Below, in pieces: positions 1 through 11,084 of a DNA stretch of 64,000 nt. A program made the position numbers and the translations under genes. This DNA is from Coenobita brevimanus (lineage: Eukaryota; Arthropoda; Malacostraca; Decapoda; Coenobitidae): the NCBI GenBank assembly GCA_032717465.1, contig CM064669.1, positions 41,483,695-41,547,694 of the forward strand. Reading direction: 5' to 3'. Position 1 is the stretch's first letter; each line of letters begins with the position of its first letter. Below the pieces are notes generated by a model, which was given only the letters and a program-made list of their open reading frames with translations, made no database searches and was not told the origin of the DNA.

Positions 1-522
1 CTGCCACACTTCTGTTCATTCATTTTTTGAATCCCAGCACCCTTCTTTTGTAGGCATAATAACACAATACTATATGTAACTACGGTATGTAACTATATAC
101 CTATAAGTAACAAGTGCTCGTGGGCCCTTCGGACCCCTCGCACTTGCTCCTGCGGAGGGCTCTCGCGTTTATGTGCTGTTGTAGTGTAACGCTGTCACTT
201 GGATATTTGCAGCTAACCAACTGATTGTGTTATTTGCAGCTTCGGGAATGAAAACCACGTTTATTTTAGTTCTACCTCTGGGGGGGGAAAATCTACGGAG
301 ATCCTATGCCGGGCTTCGGAAGCAGCGTTTTTTGGTCAAAATGTTATTGCTCATTAAATTAGTAAAAGTTTTTCAATCGTGATGGGACAAAATTTATTCA
401 CATCAGCGTATTTTTTGCGATTTTTGTGCCAACTTTGGTGCGATTTGAATGTGTAGTTTAGGCTGCCCAAAACACACACACACACACACGGCTACTGCTA
501 TAGTATATTAGATATGTAAAAC
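1..522. other. Unassigned sequence
   Basis: No coding region or repeat boundary is visible. A GC-rich segment near 108-165 can form an imperfect hairpin, because AAGTGC is answered by GCACTT about 30 bases later. A short CA run lies near 474-489. Confidence 0.5.
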
Positions 523-523
523 A

Positions 524-792
524 GGTCTAGTCGCAGCGCACGACTCTGAGTTTGTCATTATCGTACCCTGGGAAAATACCATTCAAAAGTGCGTCCGATT
601 TCGTATCATATTATACATGAATCATATTATTATGCAAGAATATATTATACACGAATATTATTATACACGAACATATTATAGATGAATCATTTAAATCTCA
701 TGTTATACACGAAATGGGACGCACTTTTGAATGGTAGGTTGCTAGGGTCCGATAATGACAACCTCAGAGTCGTCCGCCGCGACTACAGTTAT
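524..792. mobile_element. Palindromic fold-back element (MITE-like)
   Basis: The two halves are near-perfect reverse complements. The 20-mer TACCATTCAAAAGTGCGTCC at 577-596 recurs inverted at 717-736, and ACGACTCTGAG at 540-550 recurs inverted at 763-773. Similarity runs outward to TAGTCGC near 528 and GCGACTA near 780. The centre is AT-rich (ATTATACACGAAT repeats). No protein is encoded. This is the architecture of a non-autonomous palindromic DNA transposon; the superfamily is not clear because no clean target duplication is visible. Confidence 0.75.
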
Positions 793-1322
793 GTCTGAAG
801 TTCCCCAGGAAGGGACAACTACACATCCCCTAGCCTAGACTAATCAAGAATTCCAAATACCTCTGATCATGCACCGCAAACATGACCGACATACGCACAC
901 ACGGACATAAGTACGCACACATACTTTAGCCGGAAGCCAGAGGGGGATACAAGTCCGATATCACATGTAGGAAGGACAGAGAAGGAAAGAGATTCCCAGA
1001 GAACAATAGGGAGTAGGAGAGTGAGAGTAAAGTAGGAGGACTGCAGCCACCACAAACTGCTACTAACCAAACACGGGTCACGCCAAGCTCTTAACTTTTA
1101 TTCAAGTAACTGTCTCACAATACACTTCATCGACCACAATCTGCCTATTTCATCACCCCAATTAAAATATGAAGAGGACAAATGAACAAAGAAGGCCTAC
1201 ACTGACATCTACAATGCCTCACCATTACTTTCTCTCCTTGTGCCACTCCCACCAACGATACAACCAGATTACATTCTCTGTTTAATTAAACTCCTCGGCT
1301 ACGTCCACTGACACTGGTGGCG
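793..1322. other. Unassigned sequence
   Basis: I see nothing recognisable on either strand. A 67-residue minus-strand open frame at 867-1,070 has no supporting feature. Confidence 0.45.
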
Positions 1323-1497
1323 AGCGGTAACAACGAACCGTATACAATCAAACTACGCCTAATGAGTTTATATGCGGCAGACGACTCTCCTGAACCGCTA
1401 CAACGGTAAACAACAGCGGTAAAACGAACCACAATCAAACCACGCCTAACGAGTTTATACGCAGCAGACTACTCTCCTGAACCGCTACAACAGTAAA
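1323..1497. repeat. Tandem duplication, about 87 bp x 2
   Basis: A unit containing CAATCAAACTACGCCTAA at 1,345 and a variant at 1,432 is repeated with a period of 87 bp. Both copies end with CTCTCCTGAACCGCTACAAC. There are scattered substitutions between copies. Confidence 0.8.
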
Positions 1498-1640
1498 ATA
1501 CAATGAACTACGTACATCGATAATGGTGACAGCGGTAAACGAAGCCAATTAACGTCTCAATCAACAATCAACGAACAAATTACAATCAAAACAATCTACG
1601 ACTGCTCTACAAGCAACACTCATCAATCAAACTACAAGCG

Positions 1641-1745
1641 AATACAGTGAGAACAAAACTACAAACTACAAGCGAATACAGTGAGAACAAAACTACAAAC
1701 TACAAGCAAATACAATGAGAACAAAACTACAAACTACAAGCAAAA
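1641..1745. repeat. 34-bp tandem repeat, three copies
   Basis: Units start at 1,641, 1,675 and 1,709 with AATACAGTGAGAACAAAACT or a variant of it, and each ends in ACTACAAGC. Divergence between copies is low, so the amplification looks recent. Confidence 0.85.
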
Positions 1746-2069
1746 CAAAGAATGGAGAAGTGTACCTGCACTGTGCTGATAGTGTTGACCCAACATGGTG
1801 ATGTATCAACACATCTGACCGCTATGGTCACTACCTCTATCACCACTGCCACTATCATCACTGTCACTGTCATCACTCTCAATATCATCACTTCATCATC
1901 ACTACGACTATCATCACTACAACAATCATACCTTCCACCATCATCCTTACCAGTATCACTGCTATCACATCATTACTACCGCCGCAATCACAGCCACGAT
2001 CACCACTACACACAACCATCACTACCCCCACCATCATCACCACAAGCATCACTATGAAAAATGTAAATG
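1746..2069. other. Low-complexity ATC/ACT-rich sequence
   Basis: The segment is built from ATCACT and CATCAC words with no clean period. The open frame at 1,752-2,057 is rich in T, S, I and H and is best read as an artefact of this composition, not as a gene. Confidence 0.55.
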
Positions 2070-2910
2070 TGCTACTCCATCAACCTGTCTACACCACCAA
2101 CCTATTTATACCACCCATCTGGAACACCCACTTACCTACAACACCCACCTTCCTACACCATTCTTTAATGAAGCTATCCTTTGGCTCACTTTAGTTGATG
2201 TAAGCTACATTAATGTTTCACCCACCTTCCTACACCACCCGTCTTCCTACACCACCCATCTGGAACACCCACTTACCTACACCACCCACCTTCCTACACC
2301 ATCCATCTGGAACACCCACTTACCTACACCACCCACCTTCCTACACCACCCATCTGGAACACCCACTTACCTACACCACCCATCTGGAACACCCACTTAC
2401 CTACACCACCCACCTTCCTACACCACCCATCTGGAACACCCACTTACCTACACCACCCACCTACTTACACTATCCACCTACACCACCCAACAACCTACAC
2501 CACCCATCTTGAACACCCACTTACCTACACCACCAACCTACCTACACCACCCATCTGGAACAATTACTTACACCATCAACCTACCTACACCACCCATCTG
2601 CAACAAACAATTACCTACACCACCAGCCTACCTACACCACCCATCTGTAACAAACTATCTACACCACAAACCCACCTACACCACCCACCTACCTACACAA
2701 CCAACCTACCTGCACCACATCTGGAACACCCACTTACCTATACCACCCATCTACCTACACCATCCATGTGGAACACCCACTTACTACACCACCAACCTAC
2801 CTACACCACCCATCTGGAACAAACACTTATCTACACCACTCCCTTTCCTACACCGCCAGCCCATCTACAATACCCTATCCTCGTCAAACACACTGCCTAC
2901 ACCACCCAAT
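2070..2910. repeat. Minisatellite built from CCTACACCACCCA-type units
   Basis: About 840 bp consist of variants of CACCCATCTGGAACACCC and ACTTACCTACACCACCCACC in irregular higher-order order. In one frame this reads as repeated THLPTPP and SGTPTYLHH. The core module is about 12 bp, with combined units of about 24-48 bp. Array regularity decays toward 2,900. Two open frames (2,213-2,512 and 2,509-2,979) follow from the lack of stop codons in the repeat, and I do not call them genes. Confidence 0.85.
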
Positions 2911-3087
2911 CCAGTCATCCATTATATGATTAAAGGAAACTTACAATACAGGGAGAGGGGCACTAACCATCCCTCCTGATCTGGGTGTAGATAGAGGTAT
3001 TCACTTGTCCCACTCTACCCAGAACCTAGTCCTCGTGGAGACATAAATCAGTGCAAAATATCGTTTTCTATGATAGCAGATTGTGGT

Positions 3088-3088
<1 letters not shown>

Positions 3089-3169
<81 letters not shown>
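3089..3169. repeat. (AC)40 microsatellite
   Basis: Uninterrupted dinucleotide array of about 81 bp. Confidence 0.98.
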
Positions 3170-3171
<2 letters not shown>

Positions 3172-3244
3172 GGGTTGATTATAAATACATTAGTGGGAAT
3201 GGGTTCCTCAAGCCAGCTAGTAATCCACATAAAAGCCAGAGGCC

Positions 3245-3461
3245 GTATTCACAAAGGACCTTAACCAATTACTTATGCTTAATAAATACCCAGACAGCAG
3301 CTACATATCACGGATAATATTTTTAGTTATCGTGTTTTTTGGCGTTATTATTTACTAAGGTTTGCTTGTGAAGTGTTTGGCAGAGCATGCATTAAAATAA
3401 AAAGACGAGTAACTTATTATACAACTTAAGCTTAAAAACATTAATAGATGCGACCCATGGT
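3245..3461. mobile_element. Possible short MITE
   Basis: The left end GGCCGTATTCACAAAGG is only loosely mirrored by the right end, whose reverse complement is GGTCGCATCTATTAATG; both continue into TTAAGC-type sequence. The GGCCNNATTCACA start resembles ends I associate with PIF/Harbinger-type MITEs. Divergence is high and no target duplication is clear. Confidence 0.3.
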
Positions 3462-5149
3462 GATCTTCCTTTCCTTATTTTTGTCCTGTCTGTTAATAGA
3501 TGATTCAGGTGAAATTACTGACCTAATAATGTTCGAAAACCACGACCTAAAATGCAATGATTCCCCATAACCTAGCGCCACATCAAACTCTCATGCATGT
3601 AAGTCAAAAGGCATCAAAAGAAAGTAACTGCTTAAAAGTCAGATTGAACAGGTTTCTGCTATTATACTGGACAGAACCTGAAGGATAATCGACGCTTTCA
3701 TCTGGATTCACGAGTCATCTGTTGCGACTTATGAGCGGGCCCGTGAGGCGCTCGTAAATTGGGGATGTTATACTGGTGTGGGATTCTCCAACAACTTTAT
3801 GATCGTTTCTCGGTCGTAACTGTGACTTCTTTTCCAGAAATGACAAAAAAAGGGAAGGCTCTGGGTCTTGTCATGTCAAACAATACAAACAAATATGGGT
3901 TAGGTGAGGAAAACTATCTTGGGTTATGTCTGTTTCCTGCAAGATGAATAAGGAGAAGAGAGTGTGATGAAAATCTGTCAATTTCATCCTGGAAAAAATA
4001 ATCTAAGGTATGGCAAGGATTCGATCATACATATGTTTGAGTATCCGACTCCTGGAGCCTGGTGGTCTAGTGGTTAGAGCACACCAGCCACTGGTAACTG
4101 GGAGCTATCTGATCATGTAATGCCATCAAGGGGTGTAGGGCTGTTATCTTCCCTTATATTATGTACGGTACTAAACTACGGTTACGTATTTCAGCTCATG
4201 AAACAAACCAACAGAAACACTGACATCACCATAATGATGATGTTAGTTACTCAGAATAAGAGATTTTTACCTCTCCAGTTATCTACAAACTACCCCTGGG
4301 ACACCCTGCATTTATTAAGTGTCACACAGCCTCTCGCAACCCTGATTTTTGTCGCGACCTGAAGTTAGGCACCGCTAATATATACTCAGTTCGAAAACTG
4401 TCATGCCGATCACTATCGTCTGGAGATGGCAAGAAAAAAAAAAACAGGAATGCATCGTCTGATTGAAGGAGTAAATCGATGTTTGATAAGATTACCTTTA
4501 TATCATCATTATTCCTAGTACTGGCAGAGGAAAAAAATAGATAGATAAACTACTGTATATATGGAGTTAACAAAGGTTGCACCCTTTTCTAAACCTGGAA
4601 TTCAGTGGAATAGCTCTATCCCACAGGCATCAGGAAGAGGAATTTTGCTTGGATTCTTTGGCTTGCGAGGCGGTGTGGATGGATGTGTGGAACGCTTTTA
4701 CTGGGCTGAGACTTCTTTTCTTTTCTGTTCCTGGATTACTCTATCCCCGTCTGAATGGTAAAACAGTGACTACAACTACAACTACGATGACGACGATGAT
4801 AATGATACTGACAGATGATTTTACTTAGTTCTGGTAAACCTCTGTCAATGAAAAGGTTAGAAACAAGCAACATTAGTCTCCTCACTATGATGATACGTGA
4901 TATTGAATTCTTTACTGCTGTCATACGATTTCATTTTGCCTGGAGAGGCCTCGGGACTGAAGGGGTATGGTATGTGTGCTTTAAACCGGAGGGGGGAGGG
5001 GGCGAGTCATGCAAAGGGTAATGGGTATTCACTGGCAGGGATTAAAACATGCTAAACAGAAAGGAATGCCGATAAATGCTAGGGAAACGATTGGTAGTAT
5101 TTTGCAACCTGATATTGTACGTCGTTCCTCTCTACTGAATTTTTCTGAG
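3462..5149. other. Unassigned sequence
   Basis: No coding region is supported; the open frames here are short, overlap on both strands and resemble nothing I know. The only structured item is the tRNA-like stretch at 4,057-4,102, listed separately. Confidence 0.45.
4057..4102 (+). repeat. Possible tRNA-derived SINE head fragment
   Basis: GGTGGTCTAGTGGTTAGAGC resembles the D-arm and A-box region of a tRNA gene (TGGTCTAGTGGTTAGAGC). No B-box of the GGTTCGA type follows at tRNA spacing, so this is at most a truncated or decayed SINE start and not a functional tRNA. Confidence 0.3.
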
Positions 5150-8022
5150 TGCATGATAAACGTTGGTAAAGTGGAACGCGATGTGAAGGGTGAGTGGTGG
5201 ATTGAATGAGTGGAAGGCAATGATTGACTGTGTGCGTGTGGATGAGAGAATGAGAAGGTATGTAATGGATGCAAGAGCATACATAGGATGGGGGAGTGGA
5301 CTTTCTAACCACCACATTGTGGTGGTGAAAGTCAAGGTACAAATGCGATCATGAATAGATGGAAAGGACAGGAGAAAGTAATCCATACAGAGGAGGACAT
5401 AAAGGCTGCAAAAGGATGGAAAAAAGACAGAATATAAAAAAGACTGGGTAAATATGTTCTTGGAGCGGATGGGAGAGGTGTGTGCAGGATACGCACAGAA
5501 GAAATCTGTGTAGCATGTGAGGTGGTGTGTGGGGTGAAGAGAAGACGAAAGGGGGTGCAAGAACAGCATGGTGACATGAAGAGGTGAGACAAGCCGTGGC
5601 GCAAAAGAAAGAATATAGTGATTTGATGGGAACCAGAAGCATGAATGAGGAAGAGAGAGGTGAAAAGATTAGTAAGACAGAGAATGAAGAGAGAGGTGAA
5701 AAGATTAGTAAGAGAGTATGAAGAGAGTGAACGAGGAATTTGGAAGAAATTTCAGTGTAAAGTGGAGGGTACGTAAGAAAATGTTCTGGACGGAGTTGAA
5801 GAGAATTAGAAAGGGTGATAAAGAAGTTCGTAGGGGATGATAGATCAAAATAGTACACTGATAGTGGAGAAGAGAGAAAAAGTGACCAGATGGAGAGAGA
5901 GAACACTTTATGGGATTGTTAAACATAGAGAATGAAAGTAATGCCAGTATAAGTGGCTGGAGAATGGCTGGGAGAAGGAGGGAGGCGAGAGGGGAGGAAG
6001 AGATCAGTAGGATGGAAGTATTGGAAACAATGACGAAAATCAAAATGGGGAAAGCCCTAGGAATTGATGGAGTGCGTGGGGAAATGCTGATGAACGACGG
6101 AGAGACAGTGGTACAATGGATATAGAAGATTTGCAGACTGGCCTGGGAGGAAGGTAAAATCCCAGAAGATTGAGTGTCAAGTACAATTATTCCCCTGCAC
6201 TAAGGAAAAAGGGAAAAAGAAGTGTGCAGTAATCAGAGGGGCATTTGTTTACTTAGTGTCATAGGAAAAGTATATGGTAGGATACTTACTGTCAGAGTTT
6301 GGGAAATAACTGAGGAATCAATTGAAGAACAGGGAGGTTTTAAGAAGAGAAAAAGTTGTGTGGATCAGATATTCATCCTTAGGTCTTTAATGGAAAAGTT
6401 TCTACAGAAGGGAAAAACAGTTGTATGAGGACTTCATGGATTTGGACAAAGCATATGACAGAGACAGACAAGGAATGTGGAAAATATTGAGAATATATGG
6501 AGTAAATGGGATTTGTTGAATGCCGTGAAGAGTATATATGAGGTGGCTAACACCCATAGTCTTGAAACTGAGGGCAGGGGTTACCCTTCCCGCACCCCGC
6601 TCGAAGTGGAAGCTCACACCTTCTACGTAAGCGGTAATTTTGAAAGCGCGAGAGCGCACCCCTCGTGTGAGTAGGCGCAGCAAACAGTTGATAACACTGC
6701 TAATTTTTACATTCATATCTTAAAAACAATACATAAGGCAGTTTCTAAGATTCATACGCAATATAATCTATTAATGTTTTCAATTCTTACCTCTTCTATT
6801 ATTGAAGATTGGCATTTGTTCTTAAATACTCTGTATAGAAGTATGCATACAGGGTTTGGAGAACCTGTACCGTAGGAAAAATTCGGTGTCAGACATAGCT
6901 TCAAAGGGGTTCATGCGGTCAAGTAATAACCCTACGAATACGCATTGGCTGGTCATAACGATTCTGACTATGTTTCTGCCCCAAATGCTTGTTTCAGCCA
7001 TTTTTCCCAACCAGAACCTTGAAATCCCATCCCCAAGACACGGAGGGGAGTTTAATTTGAAAACCAACGACAAACACCGAAAATAAAAGCCAAATTCGTT
7101 CAAATCACATCAAAATACACCAAAAAATTTACTGCCAAGCCAAAACAAAATTGTGTGGGCTTGCAAAAGCTCACCTAACGCAAACATGAGACTTCGTAAT
7201 TCAAACTAACCTGCCGTGCACCAGTCGTCTGTTCAGGTAGTACTCGACCATTCTTTACCGTAGGAATTATTTCACGTACTAATCAAACTAATTATAATAG
7301 TGTCATACACCATATCTGATAAACAGTTTGGCTGAAATATTGAGAAATAAAAAGAAAGTGGACACAGTTACCTCATCTTTGTTTTCATCTCGTCGTAAAT
7401 CAACCATCTCCGGAGAAGCGGTGAGTCTTTTACAACGATAAAAATATCAAACGTCTATTTATTTCTTTACACGATGTTTTTATTATTAATTTAAAATTTC
7501 CATCAGACACACCATAGGGTCCTTCAAATTCTACATAGTTTTCTACGCACAAGGCTGCTATAATATGACAAAGGGGCACGCGAAGGGGTGCTATTAGGGT
7601 CCTCGCGGATTCCAGTACTACGCTGTAGTAATCCTCTCTTGTTCACCGAAGAACGCTCTCCCTTTCGTGCGTTAAGACTACCAAAATGATGCAAACAGGA
7701 CAAGGTGAATGCCTGCCCACAGTTTAAGACTACGGCTGTAAAGCTGCAGTGCAGGTGCATAGTGAACTGTGTGGATTTTTATATCGGAATGTTGGACTGA
7801 AACAGGTACGTCTCATGTCTTCATTGTTGTTCAATATGCTTCTGGATGGGGTTATAGAAGAGATACAAGGCAGGGCAGTGGATGTTGGGACAGCCCTAAT
7901 GAGAGAGAGAGAGCAGCGTTTGGAAACTTCCTATTAGGTTGTTTGCAAATGATAGTGTACTGTTACGTGAAGACGAAGGGGAACCGCAAGGCTTGGTGAA
8001 TGAATTTGGGAGAGTGTAAGAA
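5150..8022 (+). mobile_element. RTE-like LINE, copy A (interrupted, decayed)
   Basis: This is an APE-type non-LTR retrotransposon whose endonuclease and reverse transcriptase would nick and copy into chromosomal DNA. The endonuclease C-terminus begins near 5,180 (MIDCVRVDERMRR, then NHHIVVVKV). The linker and RT follow: ISGWRMAGRRREARGEEE near 5,950, KMGKALGIDGVRGE at 6,040-6,090, RGICLLSVIGKVYGRIL at 6,236-6,290. The RT is split at 6,550 by a DNA element and resumes at 7,742. Motif B appears as VGLKQVRLMSSLLFNMLLDG near 7,790-7,855. Motif C reads FAND instead of FADD near 7,943. The copy ends near 8,020 and is followed directly by a second copy. Many stops and frameshifts show that it is dead. 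Confidence 0.8.
6551..7738. mobile_element. PIF/Harbinger-like DNA element inserted in LINE copy A
   Basis: The 1,188-bp insert is flanked by TAA on both sides (6,548-6,550 and 7,739-7,741). Its ends are inverted repeats: CACCCATAGTCTTGAAACTG at the left and CAGCCGTAGTCTTAAACTG, reverse complemented, at the right; both continue with GGGCAGG. A three-base TWA duplication is typical of PIF/Harbinger and ISL2EU elements. Joining the flanks brings the LINE reading E-V-A-K-A-A-V-Q-V into register with Y-E-G-A-R-A-T-V-R-V of copy B, which supports a precise insertion. No transposase is recognisable inside, so the element is non-autonomous. Confidence 0.75.
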
Positions 8023-8542
8023 ACACTCTTACCGAGTGGCAAGAGTGAAAGATGAGTTTTGGCCAAATGTAGAAGCATGTATGGACAAGTTTGAGAGGAG
8101 CAAGAGAGTGTTTTTGACTGGAGACATGAATGGCAAAGTTGGGAATGTACGAGTGGATGGAGTGGTTGGTCAGTGGGGTGTGCCACCTGAAGCAAATGGG
8201 AATGGTAGTGCTTTGGTGGACATCTGTGCTGGTAAAGGGTTGGCACTAGCTAACACCTCCTTTTGGCATAAGATGATCCACAGGTATACATGAAGAGTCA
8301 TGAGGAGGATGGATGGTGAACTTGATGAACGAAAGGCAATGATTGATTACGTGTGTGTGGATGAACGAATGAGAAGACAAGTGTTGGATGCAAGAGTGTG
8401 GAGAGGGTGGGGGAATGGAATCTCGGACCATCACTTAGTGATGGCCAAGGTAAGGCTGCAAAGAAAAATGGTTGAAGAGACGAAGGGGAAGACAGGAGGA
8501 AACAGCTCCTGTGAGAAGAGTGGAGAAGTTGCAAGACAGTGA
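8023..8542 (+). pseudogene. APE-type endonuclease domain fragment
   Basis: Two adjacent frames (to 8,293, and 8,300-8,542) encode GDMNGKVGN, a conserved catalytic Asp/Asn motif of exonuclease III-like LINE endonucleases. About 80 residues later comes MIDYVCVDERMRRQ and then ISDHHLV, which contains the conserved Asp-His near the domain end. The N-terminal part (the WN and QET motifs) is missing. A stop near 8,291 and a one-base shift separate the two pieces. The fragment continues into a basic linker. Confidence 0.75.
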
Positions 8543-9326
8543 GAAAATGGCAGAGTATAGGAGCATAGTGGAAGAAAGATTGGGAAGGTATGAGTAAGAG
8601 CAGATGGATGCGGTGGAAGACGTATGCAAGATATTCACGGAGAGATAGGCACAGCGTGTGAGGTGGTTTGTGGAGTGAGGAAAAGATGCAGGGGTGTGCA
8701 AGGGACAGCATGGTGGAATGATGGGGTGAAACGAGCTGTGGAACTAATGAAGAAGACATAAAGTGAATGGCTAGCGAGTAGACGTAGGGGAGAAGATGAG
8801 AGAGAGAAGAGAGAGGTATATGTGGGCAGGAGAAGGGAGGTGAAGAGATTGGTGAGGGAGAGTAAGAAGAAAGTGGATGAACAGTTTGGGAGGAATCTGA
8901 CTGTGAAATGGAAGGAGAGTAAGAAACTGTTTTGGAAGGAGGTAAAGAAAGAAAGGCAGTGTGAAAGGGGAAATAGTAGGGGAGTGAAAAATAGGAATAA
9001 TAGATTATTGGTGGAGAAGAGAGAGAAACTGAGGAGATGGAAGGAGCACTTTGAGGATTTGCTGAATATATACTGTCGAGTGAAAGCAGTGTGAGTATAA
9101 GTGGTTGGGGAATGGCTGGGAGAAGAACAGATGAGAGGAGGGAGGAAGAGATTAGTAGGGCAGAAGTAGTGGAAGCAATGAAGAATATCAAGATGGGAAA
9201 GGCCCCAAGAATTGATGGAGTGTGTGGTGAAATGCTGAAGTGAGAATGAAGTGGAGTGGATATGGAAGTTATGTAGACTGGCGTGGAACGAGGGAAGGGT
9301 TCCGGAGGACTGGAAATCAGGTATAA

Positions 9327-10396
9327 TTGTTCCTTTATACAAAAGAAAAGGGGAAGAGAGAAGTATGTGGTAGCCATAGGGGTATTTGCCTTCTTAGTGT
9401 GACTGGAAAAATATATGGTAGAATACTCATTGATAGGGTCAGGCATATAACTAAGGAGCTAGCTGGAGAAGAACAAGGGGGAATTAGGAAGGGAAAAGGG
9501 TGTGTAGATCAGAGATTTGTTCTAAGATGTTTAGTGGAGATGTATCTAGAGAAGGGAGAGAAAGTGTATGCTGCCCTCATGGACTTGGAGAAAGCTTATG
9601 ACAGAACAGATAGGCAGGGTATGTGGAATGTATTAATAATATATGGAGTGGAGGGGACTCTGTTGAGTGCTGTGAATGGTATGTACGAAGGAGCTAGGGC
9701 TACGGTGCGAGTGGATGGTGAGCTGAGTGAGTTCTTTGATCTCAATTTGGGACTGAAACAGGGTTGTGTGATGTCTCCATGGCTGTTTAATATATACACG
9801 GATGGGGTTGTAAAGGAGATGCAAGGTAGGGCAGTTGATGTAGGGTCGCTGTAATGAATGAGAGTGAGATGTGGATGATTCCTGTGTTGCTGTTTGCTGA
9901 TGATACAGTACTGCTGAGTGAAGATGAATGGGAGTCGCAAGGTTTAGTGAATGAATTTGGAACACTGTGTAGGAAGAGGAATCTGAAAGTTAATGTAAAC
10001 ACGAGTAAAGTTATGGTGTTTGAGAGGAATGAAGTCACAGAATGCATAGCGAGGTTGGATGGTGAGGATATGGAGAATGTGAGTGCATTCAAGTACTTGG
10101 GTAGTGTGATGAGTAAGGATGGAACTTTTGGGGATGAAGTGCTTGAAAGGGTACAGCAGGGAAGGAAGGTTGTTGGTTCAATGAAAGCAGTGATGAGAAA
10201 CAGGGAGGTGAGTATGGAAGTAAAGAAGTCACTGCATGATAGTATTGTGATCCCAACTCTGACGTATGGAAGCGAGGCATTGACCTTGCAAGAAGGGAAC
10301 AAGTCAATAATGAGAGCAGTGGAAATGAGTTATTTGAGAGAAGCATGTGGAGTTGCATGGAGAGACAGACTGGCAGACTGGCAAATGAGGAAGTGA
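9327..10396 (+). pseudogene. Reverse transcriptase domain of LINE copy B
   Basis: The first frame (9,327-9,854) carries RGICLLSVTGKIYGRIL, the fingers motif EEQGGIRKGKGCVDQ, motif A LMDLEKAYDRTDR and motif B GLKQGCVMSPWLFNIYTDG. The second frame (from 9,854) carries motif C LLFADDTVLLSEDE, the catalytic Asp pair, then KVMVFER, FKYLGSVMSKDG and the thumb/C-terminal region TLTYGSEALTL. All catalytic residues are present, but a frameshift at about 9,854 separates motif B from motif C. It is family-typical in order and spacing for RTE-like or related APE LINEs. Confidence 0.85.
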
Positions 10397-10655
10397 AGGA
10401 GCGTTGTAGTGTAGATGTGGATATGACAAAGCGATAGGAGAAATACACTGAGGTGGTTTGGCCGTATGGAGAGGATAGAGAGCAAGAGATTAAATAGGAG
10501 AGTTTATGTGAGTGAGGTGTAGGGGGGGGGAGAGGGAGGAGGAGGCCGAAGATGTGAAGGAGGGATGGGGTGGAGAGGTATATGGGATGGGTGTGTAGAC
10601 TGGGGGCAGGCCAGCGATATGGCAGGGGACAGGACGACATGAAAGCGATTTGTTT

Positions 10656-11084
10656 CTGGCCACCTCTTGCAGACAGTGTTACTCAGTTTAGGGGGGCTTG
10701 TTTGTAGTGAAGGGTCAGTGAAGCTATATCCAACCCCACTATAATTCATTTACTTATTGTTCTTTTGCAGGTTATTTCCCCTAACCCAATGACAGAATAA
10801 GATAATACTATGGCTCAGTATCCTGTCCATATCACACCTTCGCGACTAGCACCATATTTTATTGCTAATTTATTGTTACATTTCAGCATTAGAGAGGGTC
10901 GATGGCAGTTTTATGTCTAATTAAAGTTAACAGGAAATGGTTCGTTCTATTTCCTGAGCTGAATAAAATCTTCTGGATGCAAGAAGTAAATACATCATCG
11001 TGGTGAGGGAGTAAATAGGCCATTATGTTCCCCACAGTCACACCCTCTTCCTCACCTTCCTTCTCTCTCTCTCCTTCCCAGACT
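10656..11084. other. Unassigned sequence
   Basis: AT-rich spacer between two LINE remnants. No repeat ends or coding sequence recognised. Confidence 0.45.

Larger units (their letters stand above)
8023..10655 (+). mobile_element. RTE-like LINE, copy B (5'-truncated)
   Basis: Second member of the copy A family, in the same orientation. It starts inside the endonuclease (DEFWPNVEACMDKFERS) and retains the GDMNGKVGN and SDHHLVMAKV motifs, a basic linker, the complete RT palm and the C-terminal region (LRWFGRMERIES near 10,450). The 3' part after 10,500 (GTGAGTGAGGTGTAGGGGG) is shared with a minus-strand fragment at 22.3-22.7 kb. Single-base frameshifts break the frame, for example between 9,854 and the next segment, so the copy is inactive. 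The sense strand is strongly purine-rich, which creates long spurious antisense open frames. Confidence 0.85.

Noticed and set aside
2213..2979. Proline/threonine-rich frames resembling a mucin
   Set aside because: They translate a minisatellite whose unit is a multiple of three with no stop; no signal peptide or flanking exon is visible.
5132..6043. Several minus-strand open frames of 110-185 residues
   Set aside because: Antisense shadows of LINE copy A, with the same cause and composition as at 8.3-9.4 kb.
8298..9446. 382-residue minus-strand open frame
   Set aside because: It is antisense to the purine-rich endonuclease/linker of LINE copy B. A sense strand poor in T lacks the TTA, CTA and TCA words that would make antisense stops. 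Composition is S/L/P/H-rich with no domain.
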